This document shows positions 1-7,237 of a stretch of 64,000 nt of DNA, in pieces (within the stretch, counting starts at the first letter, position 1; each line of letters begins with the position of its first letter). The position numbers and the translations under genes were made by a program. Source of the DNA: Lactobacillus helsingborgensis (GTDB taxonomy: Bacteria; Bacillota; Bacilli; Lactobacillales; Lactobacillaceae); NCBI RefSeq assembly GCF_000970855.1, contig NZ_KQ034046.1, positions 843,755 through 907,754 of the forward strand, in the 5' to 3' direction. The notes under the pieces are model-generated. The model made no database searches, was not told the origin of the DNA, and was given only the letters and a program-made list of their open reading frames with translations.

Positions 1-132
1 AGAAGTCGCAAAGAAGCTGAAAAATACTTTGCTAGGTCAAAAGAGCAAGACCCCAAATTTTTTAGTAAAGAGCAAAAGCAGTATGCTTCAATCTTGAAAT
101 TAGTAAATGAAGCGAGAAAGAAAAATGACTGA
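1..132 (+). CDS. C-terminal end of a gene cut by the window edge, probably a TPR-repeat protein
   Basis: An open frame enters at base 1 and stops with TGA at 130-132, giving the last 43 residues of a protein. The segment is charged and helical (EAEKYFARSKEQDP near its start), which resembles the second helix of a tetratricopeptide repeat. A TPR protein commonly precedes recD2 in lactobacilli, which fits, but the fragment is too short to prove the family. Its stop codon overlaps the preferred recD2 start at 125 by 8 bases, so the two genes are probably translated from one mRNA. Confidence 0.55.
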   Translation, partial: RSRKEAEKYFARSKEQDPKFFSKEQKQYASILKLVNEARKKND

Positions 133-2503
133 ATTTACTGGCAAAATTAATCGAATTGTTTTCGAAAACGACCAAGATCTTTATAAAATTCTTGACGTTT
201 CGATCATTGGTCAATTGGAAAATTACGACCGGGATGACATTAAAGTCACCGGTAATTTTGGCGATGTTCAAATAGGAGCAACTTATAGTTTTACCGGTAA
301 GTTGACAGTACATAATAAATTCGGTTTGCAGTTTCACTGCGAAAATTATAAATTGGCCTTGCCACATGAAAAGGGCAGTTTAATTAATTATTTAAGTTCA
401 AATAAGTTTCCCGGAATAGGCAAAAAAGCAGCTGACACCATCGTATCTGATTTAGGGATGGACGCACTGAATGTATTAAAAGAAAAACCGGGGAAAATTG
501 CTACTCTGTCTTTAACTAAAAAGCAAAAGGACAGTTTGCTCAGCGGAATTAACTCAATGGATTCTTATTCGGAAACAGTTTTGCAACTAGCTCAATTTGG
601 CTTAAATAAAAAAGTGGCGGGAAGACTTTATCAACTTTATCATGGCGAAACTTTAACTAAATTGGAAGAAGATCCATACGCCTCAATTGCTGAAGTGACA
701 GGTTATGCTTTCAAAAGTGCCGACCGTATTGGTCAAAAGTTAGGAATTGCTGCTGCGGATCCCAAAAGAGTTAATGGTGCAATTTTTCAAATTTTACTTG
801 ATGAAGTAGGAAAAGAAGGCAATACCTACGTTAAGTTGGAAAAGCTTCTGACCGATGCTAAAAAACTACTACAGATTAACCAGTTTAATGTCATTGTTGA
901 CTGCGTCAATAACTTGCAGCATCAGGGTAAAGTAGTTGTGTTGGGCAATCATGCAGCTCTGCAAGAAATATTTGAAACTGAAACAGATATTGCCAATACA
1001 ATGAAAAACTTGGTTGAAAAGAGTCAAGCGACTGCAAAATATAGTGACAAGGAACTTAATCAGGCGATAACTAAGGCCGAAACCAAATTAAAAATTAAAT
1101 ATGATGCAACACAAAAAGCTGCTATTAAAAACGCTCTGACCCATCCTATTTCAATATTAACAGGTGGTCCCGGAACTGGGAAAACAACTATTATCAATGG
1201 TATTCTATTAGCATTGCGTGATTTGGCTGAAATACCATCATCAGCTTTATATAGCTCGGACCCACCGTTTTTACTAGCTGCGCCCACTGGTCGTGCCGCA
1301 AAAAGGATGGAAGAAATAACTGGTATTACAGCTAAAACTATTCACCGGTTATTAGGTTTAGGAATTGGTGAAAATGATGCCACCGATTTGAACGAACTCA
1401 ATGGGGAAATTTTAATTATTGATGAAATGTCAATGGTAGATATGTTTTTATTTAAACAGCTTGTTGCCAGTATTAATGAGACCAAACATATTGTTTTTGT
1501 TGGGGATAAAGACCAGTTGCCATCTGTGGGAGCGGGAAATGTCTTTAGTGATTTAATTAAGTCGCAAGCTTTTCCGACTACTGTCCTCAAACAAATTCAT
1601 CGGCAAGGAGACGATTCAAGCATTATTACGCTTGCCCATGATATAAATCTTGGACAGAATAGTGCGGCCTTGTTTAAGAAAACCAAAAACTATTCTTTTA
1701 TTTACTGCCCGCCTCATGAAGTTTCTCATGTTGTAAGCCAAATAGTTGAGCGCGCCCTAGCAAAAGGGTTTAATCCGGATGATATTCAAGTTTTAGGAGC
1801 AATGTACCAAGGCGATGGCGGAGTAACTAATTTAAATAATGTAATTCAGGCAATAATTAACCCTGCAAAACCTACCAGCAAAATACTTGAAATTCATGAT
1901 GAGAAGTTTCGCATTGGCGACCGCATTTTACAATTACAAAATAATCCTGAAAAAGATATCTATAATGGTCAAATAGGTAAAATTTTAGCAATTGATAATG
2001 ATAATGCCCAAAAGTGTATGGTTGCTGATTTTGATGGTAGAGAAATTACTTTTAGCAAAAAAGATCTTTTTGATGTAACTAGAGCTTATGCAATTACAAT
2101 ACATAAGGCACAAGGCTCGGAATTTCCGTTAGTAATTCTGAGCCTGACTATGCAAAATTACGTCATGCTGAAACGTAATCTGTTATATACAGCAGTAACT
2201 CGTGCTGAAAAAAACTTGGTTTTGATTGGTGATCCGCGTGCTTATGAGATGGCCTTGAATAACTCAGGTAATGACCGCCAAACTGGTTTAACTGCTAAAT
2301 TGCAAACGGCGCTGAATGTAAAAGTTGACCCTAGCGCAAAGGAAAAGTCCGATAAAAATAGAGATGAGCAAGATCTAGCAGAAACTGACACACTTGCACC
2401 TCCAAAACAAGATTATATTTTAACCCCTGAATTGATATATTCAGGTCAAATAGACCCGATGATTGGGATGCAAAATATTAAATTAGAAACTAAAACGAGA
2501 TAG
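125..2503 (+). CDS. recD2: RecD2-type ATP-dependent 5'-3' DNA helicase
   Basis: SF1B helicase of the RecD2/YrrC family, acting in DNA repair without RecBC. With the ATG at 125 it is 792 residues, normal for the family. Going in order, there is an N-terminal OB-like region, helix-hairpin-helix repeats (FPGIGKKAAD near residue 95), a Walker A motif GGPGTGKTT near 346, the motif Ia segment APTGRAAKR near 385, Walker B LIIDEMSMVD near 430, GDKDQLPSVGAGN near 465, and the C-terminal helicase motif AITIHKAQGSEFP. An in-frame ATG at 107 would add six residues, but the one at 125 sits better behind the purine-rich GCGAGAAAG. It is followed after 11 bases by the DUF1828-like gene. Assignment is firm. 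Confidence 0.95.
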   Translation: MTEFTGKINRIVFENDQDLYKILDVSIIGQLENYDRDDIKVTGNFGDVQIGATYSFTGKLTVHNKFGLQFHCENYKLALPHEKGSLINYLSSNKFPGIGKKAADTIVSDLGMDALNVLKEKPGKIATLSLTKKQKDSLLSGINSMDSYSETVLQLAQFGLNKKVAGRLYQLYHGETLTKLEEDPYASIAEVTGYAFKSADRIGQKLGIAAADPKRVNGAIFQILLDEVGKEGNTYVKLEKLLTDAKKLLQINQFNVIVDCVNNLQHQGKVVVLGNHAALQEIFETETDIANTMKNLVEKSQATAKYSDKELNQAITKAETKLKIKYDATQKAAIKNALTHPISILTGGPGTGKTTIINGILLALRDLAEIPSSALYSSDPPFLLAAPTGRAAKRMEEITGITAKTIHRLLGLGIGENDATDLNELNGEILIIDEMSMVDMFLFKQLVASINETKHIVFVGDKDQLPSVGAGNVFSDLIKSQAFPTTVLKQIHRQGDDSSIITLAHDINLGQNSAALFKKTKNYSFIYCPPHEVSHVVSQIVERALAKGFNPDDIQVLGAMYQGDGGVTNLNNVIQAIINPAKPTSKILEIHDEKFRIGDRILQLQNNPEKDIYNGQIGKILAIDNDNAQKCMVADFDGREITFSKKDLFDVTRAYAITIHKAQGSEFPLVILSLTMQNYVMLKRNLLYTAVTRAEKNLVLIGDPRAYEMALNNSGNDRQTGLTAKLQTALNVKVDPSAKEKSDKNRDEQDLAETDTLAPPKQDYILTPELIYSGQIDPMIGMQNIKLETKTR

Positions 2504-2514
2504 GAATTTAAAAA

Positions 2515-2910
2515 ATGGTGCATGAAAACGCTGATTATTCTAGTTTGATCCTGCAAAAAGATATTACTAAATGGATAACACAACATACTAAAGTCTTAGA
2601 ATTTGGGCCAGATACCCTTGAAATCGAAACGATTTTAAAAGATTCCTTTGGTGAGACTGTCTACTGCTTTGTCGAAAAGAATCAAAACGGTAGTTTCGAT
2701 ATTAATGATGACGGACGTGCATTATTTAAGTTGGATCCAAGTGCCAGTGATGCCGAACTAATAGATGCAGCGGCAGATTTGGTCTTTAATGCAGGATTTT
2801 CTTTTAACGCTGAAAATGGTGTAATCAGTTGTGAAAGTGACCTGGAAGACTTAGTAAAAAATATCATGCAGTTAGCCCAAATAGAAGTAAATGTATCATA
2901 TTTAAATTAA
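2515..2910 (+). CDS. DUF1828-like protein of unknown function
   Basis: This gene encodes 131 residues with no signal peptide or membrane segment. The middle part (about residues 40-110) has the look of the DUF1828 family: a short strand region (ETVYCFVEKN), then a conserved-looking DINDDGRALFKLD block and an LVFNAGFSF segment. The function of that family is not established. It starts 11 bases after the recD2 stop with only a weak purine stretch (AGGAATT) as ribosome-binding site, so it is probably cotranscribed with recD2. The family call is from recall of the DDG-centred pattern and could be wrong; a domain search would settle it. Confidence 0.6.
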   Translation: MVHENADYSSLILQKDITKWITQHTKVLEFGPDTLEIETILKDSFGETVYCFVEKNQNGSFDINDDGRALFKLDPSASDAELIDAAADLVFNAGFSFNAENGVISCESDLEDLVKNIMQLAQIEVNVSYLN

Positions 2911-2955
2911 GAAAATGAATTTAAATAGTATTTTTTATTGCCATTTTAAAAAAAT

Positions 2956-2970
2956 AATGATTAAATCATT
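2956..2970. promoter_or_regulatory. 15-bp palindrome upstream of the broken ABC gene
   Basis: AATGATT-A-AATCATT is a perfect inverted repeat with a one-base centre. Another AATCATT half-site lies near 2993-2999, just before the Shine-Dalgarno sequence of the ABC-ATPase remnant. The arrangement looks like an operator for a regulator that once controlled the ABC transporter; no such regulator is in the window. In AT-rich DNA a palindrome like this can also occur by chance. Confidence 0.3.
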
Positions 2971-3013
2971 GTTATATTTTTAATTATAGCCTAATCATTA
3001 AGGAGCGAAAAAT

Positions 3014-3178
3014 ATGGCAATAATTTTTGAGCGGGTGAAGAAAAACTACGGCAAAAAGCCGGTCTTTTATGATCTTAACTTTAAATTCCCCTTGGAGCAC
3101 ACAGTGATTGGTTTGGTAGGACCTAACGGAGTGGGAAAGTCAACCAAATTGATAATGCTTCTGAGAAAGGCTTCTTAG
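3014..3178 (+). pseudogene. ABC transporter ATPase, N-terminal remnant (54 codons)
   Basis: A good ribosome-binding site (AAGGAGCG at 2999-3006) precedes an ATG at 3014. The frame reads as the start of an ABC ATPase: an A-loop-like region, then LVGPNGVGKST, a perfect Walker A motif, near residue 34-44. Directly after the Walker A serine-threonine the sequence stops resembling an ATPase, and a TAG follows at 3176-3178. No signature motif, Walker B or D-loop is present, so it cannot be a working ATPase. The break falls where the IS3-type transposase similarity begins, in another frame. The original gene was probably cut by an insertion followed by deletion. Confidence 0.85.
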
Positions 3179-3336
3179 GGATACTCAAACGAGAAATGTT
3201 TTACGGTCTTGAAAAGCAATATAAAAATCTCACTGAATTAGAAGATGCAATCAGAGACTACATTGAACATTAGAATCATATTCAAATTAAAAGGACTAAC
3301 TCCGATTGAATATCGGAGATTAGTCCTTTTTTTAAA
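3148..3336 (+). pseudogene. IS3-family transposase (OrfB), C-terminal remnant
   Basis: In the frame starting near 3148 the DNA encodes a stretch typical of the integrase-core end of IS3-group transposases: DNASEKGFLGILKREMFYG, then YKNLTELEDAIRDYIEH. An in-frame TAG at 3271-3273 interrupts it. After a one-base frame shift the usual terminal block continues as KLKGLTPIEYR (about 3287-3316). Only the last 60 or so residues remain; the catalytic DDE region, orfA and the left end are absent. It cannot move by itself. The 3' end is also part of a strong hairpin that now acts as a terminator. Confidence 0.85.
3290..3333. terminator. Strong hairpin in the IS remnant, between convergent genes
   Basis: A 17-base stem with a single bulged A (AAAGGACTAACTCCGAT pairing with ATCGGAG-A-TTAGTCCTTT), a short loop and a run of seven T on the plus strand. 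The minus strand has a shorter U run, so it may also end transcription of the diacylglycerol-kinase-like gene. The stem lies inside the last codons of the transposase remnant, so the insertion sequence seems to have supplied it. Confidence 0.85.
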
Positions 3337-3345
3337 TGTATTAAA

Positions 3346-4296
3346 TTAGCGCAATAAATTAAAACAAGATACGGAAAATTCAACATTAAAAGTATTGCGT
3401 TTAATTTCCTCACCATCTACTTGAGCATATTCTTTTTGCCTAGTTTTAACGGTAATTTTTTTAGCTTCAAAATAATGGAATTGGGGATCATAAACATGGG
3501 AACCATCTTTAAGCAGATTAATAAATAATTTGACTAATTTTTTCAAACCAAATTTTTCTACTACTACAGTGTCAATTCTATGGCTGTCAATTTTTGCGCT
3601 AGGTAAAAGAGGCAAGCCACCACCTAAATAAGGGTGGTTAGTTGTTGTGACCAAGAACGCATCATCAAAATGGAACTTACGCTTATTAGTTTCAATATCG
3701 ACACTAAAAGTATCCTGTCTAGTAACACTTGCCAGAACGTTATATCCGTAAATCAATTTTCCTTCATTAAATCTGTTCAGTAATTTTTTTAATTTGGAAA
3801 TATTGCTATTGTGATTAACAAAAGCATCAAAACCAACACCGAAACTATTGGCAAAGTAGTATTTTTTATCTTTATTAATATCAGGAAAAACAAATGAACC
3901 ACAATCAATTTGATCGGGCTTAACTCCGCCTTTTAAGCGATCAAGTAAAATTTTAGGATCAGCAGTTAAATTGGCTGCACGCCCGAAATCGTTTCCTGTA
4001 CCAGCGGGCAAATAAGCGATAGGTGTGGCAGGATTACTTGAACGCTTAATGCCATTAAGCACTTCATTGAGTGAACCATCTCCACCGATTACTAATAAAA
4101 TTTCATTTGAAGAATGTGGTCGATTACCATAGTCTTGAGCGATGCGAATTGCCTCACCAGCGTAATCGCTTGTTCTAGTATCAAAATTAATATTATTATT
4201 TATGAGTAATGCAGTAATTTCTTCAAACACAGACTTAGCATGACCGTTGCCTGCAGTTTCATTTACTAAAAGGTGTATCTTTAATTTATTGTTCAT
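3346..4296 (-). CDS. dagK: Diacylglycerol kinase / YegS-BmrU family lipid kinase
   Basis: This is a 316-residue cytosolic lipid kinase of the DAGK catalytic-domain family. The N-terminal fold carries NETAGNGHA near residue 12-20, then the nucleotide-binding motif GGDGSLNEVLNG at 71-82 and AYLPAGTGNDFGRA near 94-107. A C-terminal beta-rich domain follows (FHFDDAFLVTT and QVDGEEI). In Firmicutes such enzymes phosphorylate diacylglycerol released during lipoteichoic acid synthesis, returning it to phospholipid. It lies downstream of rnjA on the same strand but behind a terminator. No Shine-Dalgarno sequence is obvious before the ATG; a TATAAT on the minus strand at 4309-4314 could start a nearly leaderless message. 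The substrate is inferred. Confidence 0.88.
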   Translation of the reverse strand: MNNKLKIHLLVNETAGNGHAKSVFEEITALLINNNINFDTRTSDYAGEAIRIAQDYGNRPHSSNEILLVIGGDGSLNEVLNGIKRSSNPATPIAYLPAGTGNDFGRAANLTADPKILLDRLKGGVKPDQIDCGSFVFPDINKDKKYYFANSFGVGFDAFVNHNSNISKLKKLLNRFNEGKLIYGYNVLASVTRQDTFSVDIETNKRKFHFDDAFLVTTTNHPYLGGGLPLLPSAKIDSHRIDTVVVEKFGLKKLVKLFINLLKDGSHVYDPQFHYFEAKKITVKTRQKEYAQVDGEEIKRNTFNVEFSVSCFNLLR

Positions 4297-4308
4297 ATAA
4301 TTTCATTC

Positions 4309-4314
4309 ATTATA
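4309..4314 (-). promoter_or_regulatory. Possible -10 box for the lipid kinase gene
   Basis: A perfect TATAAT (minus strand) lies 12 bases before the ATG at 4296, directly downstream of the rnjA terminator. A start about 7 bases on would leave only a few bases of leader. The -35 region at the usual distance falls in the terminator stem and is poor (CCTGTT), so this is tentative. Confidence 0.35.
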
Positions 4315-4315
4315 C

Positions 4316-4344
4316 AAAAAAGCCCGTACAAAACAGGCTTTTTT
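4316..4344 (-). terminator. rnjA terminator
   Basis: On the minus strand AAAAAAGCC pairs with GGCTTTTTT around an 11-base loop, beginning exactly at the rnjA stop codon. It separates rnjA from the downstream lipid kinase gene. Confidence 0.75.
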
Positions 4345-6023
4345 TATTTTTTCTCAACTAACATAGGTAAGATCATTGGCCGTCTTTTTGTTTTCGAATA
4401 CAGAAAGTCTGACAGGTTAGCGATTATCGCATTGCGGATTACGCTATCTTTTGGGTGTTCCATTTTGTCCATCTCAGATTTTAGCACATGATAAATATGC
4501 TTTTGTGCTTGATTAATTAATTCTGTAGATTCTCTCATGTAGACAAAACCGCGACTTAAAACGTCGGGACCAGCCAGTACACGTTTATGCTTATAATCAA
4601 CAGTTGCTACCACAACCACTAAACCATCTTCAGATAATACTTGTCTGTCATGGACAACAACATTGCCCACATCAGCAGTACCTGAAGTGTCAACATAAAC
4701 ATCGCCCGCAGGAATGTGACCGGCTATTCTTGATCCTTCAGGACCAAAACAAACTACTTCGCCGTTTTCAAGGACAAAAGTATTTTCTGCGGGGACACCG
4801 GCTGCCTGTGCTAATTCAGTATGAATGACTTGCATCCGGTATTCGCCGTGAACAGGAATCATATACTTGGGCTTGGTCAAACGAACCATCATTTTAAGTT
4901 CTTCCTGACCACCATGTCCAGATGTATGGACGTTATTTATTCGACCATGAACGACGTTGGCGCCACCCTCCATTAATTTATTAATTAAGTGGTTGACGCT
5001 TAAGGTATTTCCTGGAATCGGGTTAGAGGAGAAAATTACTGTATCTCCTGGTTGCAGACTTATTTGCCTGTGAGTACCGTTAGCTATCCGAGATAAAGCT
5101 GCCAGCGGTTCACCCTGAGAACCAGTACATAAAATCATGACTTCTTCTGCCGGGGTATGGTTAATTTCGTTAGCATCAACGATCAAACCATCAGGAACAT
5201 TTAAGTAACCTAAGTCAATCCCATTTTGCACGCCATTTTCCATACTCCGTCCAAAAATGGCAACTTTACGTCCGGTATCTTTGGCCGCCTGAATAGCGGT
5301 TGAAACACGGTAAAGATTAGAAGCAAACGTGGCGAATATTATGCGACCATGAATTCCTGTAATAATATCGTGTAGCGATTTGGCTACAAAACGTTCGGAC
5401 TTGGTAAATTGCGTTACTTCAGCATTAGTCGAATCAGATAATAAAGCTAGAACACCTTCGTTACCTAATTTAGCCATTTTTTGAAAATCAGGGGCAGGCT
5501 GATTCATAACAGGCGTTAAATCAAATTTGAAATCACCAGTAAACACGACTGCACCCAGCGGAGTATGAACGGCTATACCCAGAGTATCAGGAATAGAGTG
5601 GGTAGTTCTAAAGAAAGTCACTGTTAATTTTTTGAATTTAAGGACAGTGTCTTCATGCTCCTCGTGCAATTCTGTTGTCCGCAGAATGCCGTGTTCTTCG
5701 AGTTTTCCTTTAATAAGAGCCAAAGCAAAAGGAGTGGCGTAAACCGGAATTTCTGGAATTTTTTCCAGTAAAAACGGAATACCGCCAATATGGTCTTCAT
5801 GACCGTGACTCACAACAAGTGCTTTAATTTTTTTCCGGTTTTTAATTAAATACGAATAATCAGAAATTACATAATTAATGCCAAGGAGATCATCTTCAGG
5901 AAACTTAATACCACAATCCATGATAATAATCTCATCTTGGTATTGAACACAATACATATTTTTGCCTATTTCGTGCAACCCCCCGATTGCAACGACGGCA
6001 ACTTCATTATTTTTAATGCGCAC
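4344..6023 (-). CDS. rnjA: Ribonuclease J1
   Basis: This metallo-beta-lactamase/beta-CASP nuclease of 559 residues combines endonuclease and 5'-3' exonuclease activity in mRNA decay and RNA maturation. The zinc-binding motif SHGHEDHIGG is complete (H73, H75, D77, H78). TTHSIPDTLG, VFTGDFKFD, the beta-CASP domain and HTSGHGGQEE follow, with the RNase J C-terminal domain ending in FLYSKTKRRP. The start is GTG at 6021-6023, six bases after the rpoY stop, so rpoY-rnjA form an operon as in other Firmicutes. Its paralogue rnjB at 17757 lacks one metal-binding histidine. Confidence 0.97.
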   Translation of the reverse strand: MRIKNNEVAVVAIGGLHEIGKNMYCVQYQDEIIIMDCGIKFPEDDLLGINYVISDYSYLIKNRKKIKALVVSHGHEDHIGGIPFLLEKIPEIPVYATPFALALIKGKLEEHGILRTTELHEEHEDTVLKFKKLTVTFFRTTHSIPDTLGIAVHTPLGAVVFTGDFKFDLTPVMNQPAPDFQKMAKLGNEGVLALLSDSTNAEVTQFTKSERFVAKSLHDIITGIHGRIIFATFASNLYRVSTAIQAAKDTGRKVAIFGRSMENGVQNGIDLGYLNVPDGLIVDANEINHTPAEEVMILCTGSQGEPLAALSRIANGTHRQISLQPGDTVIFSSNPIPGNTLSVNHLINKLMEGGANVVHGRINNVHTSGHGGQEELKMMVRLTKPKYMIPVHGEYRMQVIHTELAQAAGVPAENTFVLENGEVVCFGPEGSRIAGHIPAGDVYVDTSGTADVGNVVVHDRQVLSEDGLVVVVATVDYKHKRVLAGPDVLSRGFVYMRESTELINQAQKHIYHVLKSEMDKMEHPKDSVIRNAIIANLSDFLYSKTKRRPMILPMLVEKK

Positions 6024-6028
6024 GAAAA

Positions 6029-6253
6029 CTACTTCTTACTCTCAAAAGAGGTCAATTTAAAGTCGGCGTGTTCTTTTTCGTAAGTTAGCGAATTTCCGGC
6101 TAATTCTTGGATGAGTTCAATATTATAGGGGGTATTCTCCTCAACCATAGTCCTTGCTGCCACCATATTATTGGCTTCAAGGTAAAGAGTCTGGGTTGTC
6201 TCCCGTCTAGGGTTGACAACCTTGTCTTTTTGATACAAAACTTTGTAGATCAT
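6029..6253 (-). CDS. rpoY: RNA polymerase epsilon subunit (RpoY, formerly DUF1447)
   Basis: A protein of 74 residues beginning MIYKVLYQ with the family features [10 protein letters not shown] and a [12 protein letters not shown] end. RpoY is a small Firmicute-specific subunit that binds core RNA polymerase. ATG at 6253 follows an AAGGAG Shine-Dalgarno sequence. It is the promoter-proximal gene of the rpoY-rnjA pair, linking polymerase with an RNA decay enzyme, an arrangement widespread in this phylum. The role is from family knowledge; the sequence shows only length, composition and context. Confidence 0.93.
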   Translation of the reverse strand: MIYKVLYQKDKVVNPRRETTQTLYLEANNMVAARTMVEENTPYNIELIQELAGNSLTYEKEHADFKLTSFESKK

Positions 6254-6326
6254 ATTTGTATTCTCCTTATTCAGTTTATAAAACGTTCATATTTTGGATA
6301 ACAAAAAGTACCCAATAGCTAATAAA

Positions 6327-6332
6327 ATTCTA
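6327..6332 (-). promoter_or_regulatory. Extended -10 promoter for rpoY-rnjA
   Basis: The minus strand reads TGG-TAGAAT, a good extended -10 (TGN directly before the hexamer). It lies about 75 bases before the rpoY start. A sequence at -35 (TATACT, 17 bases upstream) is weak, which is usual for extended -10 promoters. Confidence 0.5.
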
Positions 6333-6379
6333 CCATACATAAGAAATCAAGTATAGAATCAAGTTCTAGTAGCTTTATT

Positions 6380-6410
6380 AAAAAAACCGTCAAATCAAAA
6401 AAGACGGCTT
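6380..6410 (-). terminator. def terminator
   Basis: Minus strand: AAGCCGTC, an 11-base loop, then GACGGTTTTTTT. It lies about 20 bases after the def stop codon. Confidence 0.8.
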
Positions 6411-6427
6411 AAATATTTTTAAAACAA

Positions 6428-6982
6428 TTAATAAATTATAACAGTATCATCATCCAGTTTGAAAGGATCTTCCTTATTAATGCGATCATAAAACAGATGT
6501 CCCCGTAAATGTTCGATTTCATGGGATGCTACAATTGCAGGGTAATCTTTTAAGCGTACGGTTTTTTCTTCTCCGGAGACAGTGTAGTAGTGGACCTTTA
6601 GCTTGTCAGGTCTAGGGACATACCCGTCAATTACCTTGTCAACGCTTAAGCAGCCTTCACCTTCACTGAGACATGCTTGCCTAACTGATTCAGACAATAT
6701 TTCGGGATTAACAAAAGTTTCCTTAAAAATTATATCACCCTTATCGTTAGGAACTAATAGTGAAGCCATTTGGACACTTTCACCTACCTGCGGAGCTGCT
6801 AAGCCTACACCCGCTCTTAGTTGGTGTTTTGCGGCAATTTTAGGATCTTGAGAATTAACAAGATACTCCATCATTTCTTTAGCTAAGTTTTGGTAGTGTT
6901 CACTTAAAGGAAAAGTTAATGGTTTAGCGACTTTACGTAACACAGGATTACCATCACGGGTAATATCTTTCATTAATATCAA
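6428..6982 (-). CDS. def: Peptide deformylase
   Basis: Removes the formyl group from the N-terminal methionine of new proteins. The 184-residue sequence carries all three deformylase motifs: [10 protein letters not shown] (58-67), EGCLS (109-113) and HEIEH (154-158), the last two supplying the metal-binding Cys and His residues and the catalytic Glu. The length and the insertion around residues 45-55 fit the Gram-positive type II enzyme. The chosen start is TTG at 6982, preceded by GAAAGAGTG; an ATG three codons in (6973) is possible but lies too far from that site. It is transcribed alone, divergent from typA. Confidence 0.95.
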   Translation of the reverse strand: MILMKDITRDGNPVLRKVAKPLTFPLSEHYQNLAKEMMEYLVNSQDPKIAAKHQLRAGVGLAAPQVGESVQMASLLVPNDKGDIIFKETFVNPEILSESVRQACLSEGEGCLSVDKVIDGYVPRPDKLKVHYYTVSGEEKTVRLKDYPAIVASHEIEHLRGHLFYDRINKEDPFKLDDDTVIIY

Positions 6983-7094
6983 TTAAATTCACTCTTTCAT
7001 AAAAGTTTATAGTTATATTTGTAACATAAAGTAAACTAATTTGTCTGCTTTTTATTCTATACTAAATTTTTAATTTGAAAAAGAGGGATAAACG

Positions 7095-7123
7095 TTGACC
7101 AGTATATAGTTAGGTGGTAAAAT
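7095..7123 (+). promoter_or_regulatory. typA promoter
   Basis: TTGACC (7095-7100), a 17-base spacer and TAAAAT (7118-7123). Transcription should start near 7130, leaving a leader of about 108 bases before the TTG start of typA. Confidence 0.75.
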
Positions 7124-7129
7124 CAATGA

Positions 7130-7212
7130 GCGTAAATATACAGATATGAAACACTTCGATTAGCATGTTTTTGACGTGCCGCCGAAACTGTGACATGGTC
7201 ACAGTTTTTTTA
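7130..7212 (+). ncRNA. typA leader RNA ending in an intrinsic terminator (attenuator or small RNA)
   Basis: The predicted leader contains a hairpin (GCATGT pairing with ACGTGC, about 7163-7179) and then a perfect 10-base stem with a 3-base loop (AAACTGTGAC-ATG-GTCACAGTTT, 7185-7207) followed by a run of T to 7211. That is a textbook terminator placed between the promoter and the typA Shine-Dalgarno sequence. A five-codon frame (MKHFD) at 7146-7163 has no clear ribosome-binding site. I recognise no known riboswitch, T-box or r-protein leader here. Confidence 0.6.
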
Positions 7213-7237
7213 TTGAGGAGTGGAGGAGGAATTACTT

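Noticed and set aside
1060..1590. Open frames on the minus strand inside recD2
   Set aside because: They lie antisense to a strongly supported gene, have no ribosome-binding site and encode low-complexity sequence typical of shadow frames.
7130..7212. typA leader as a T-box or known riboswitch
   Set aside because: No T-box sequence, specifier loop or conserved riboswitch core is present; only the hairpin and terminator can be supported.
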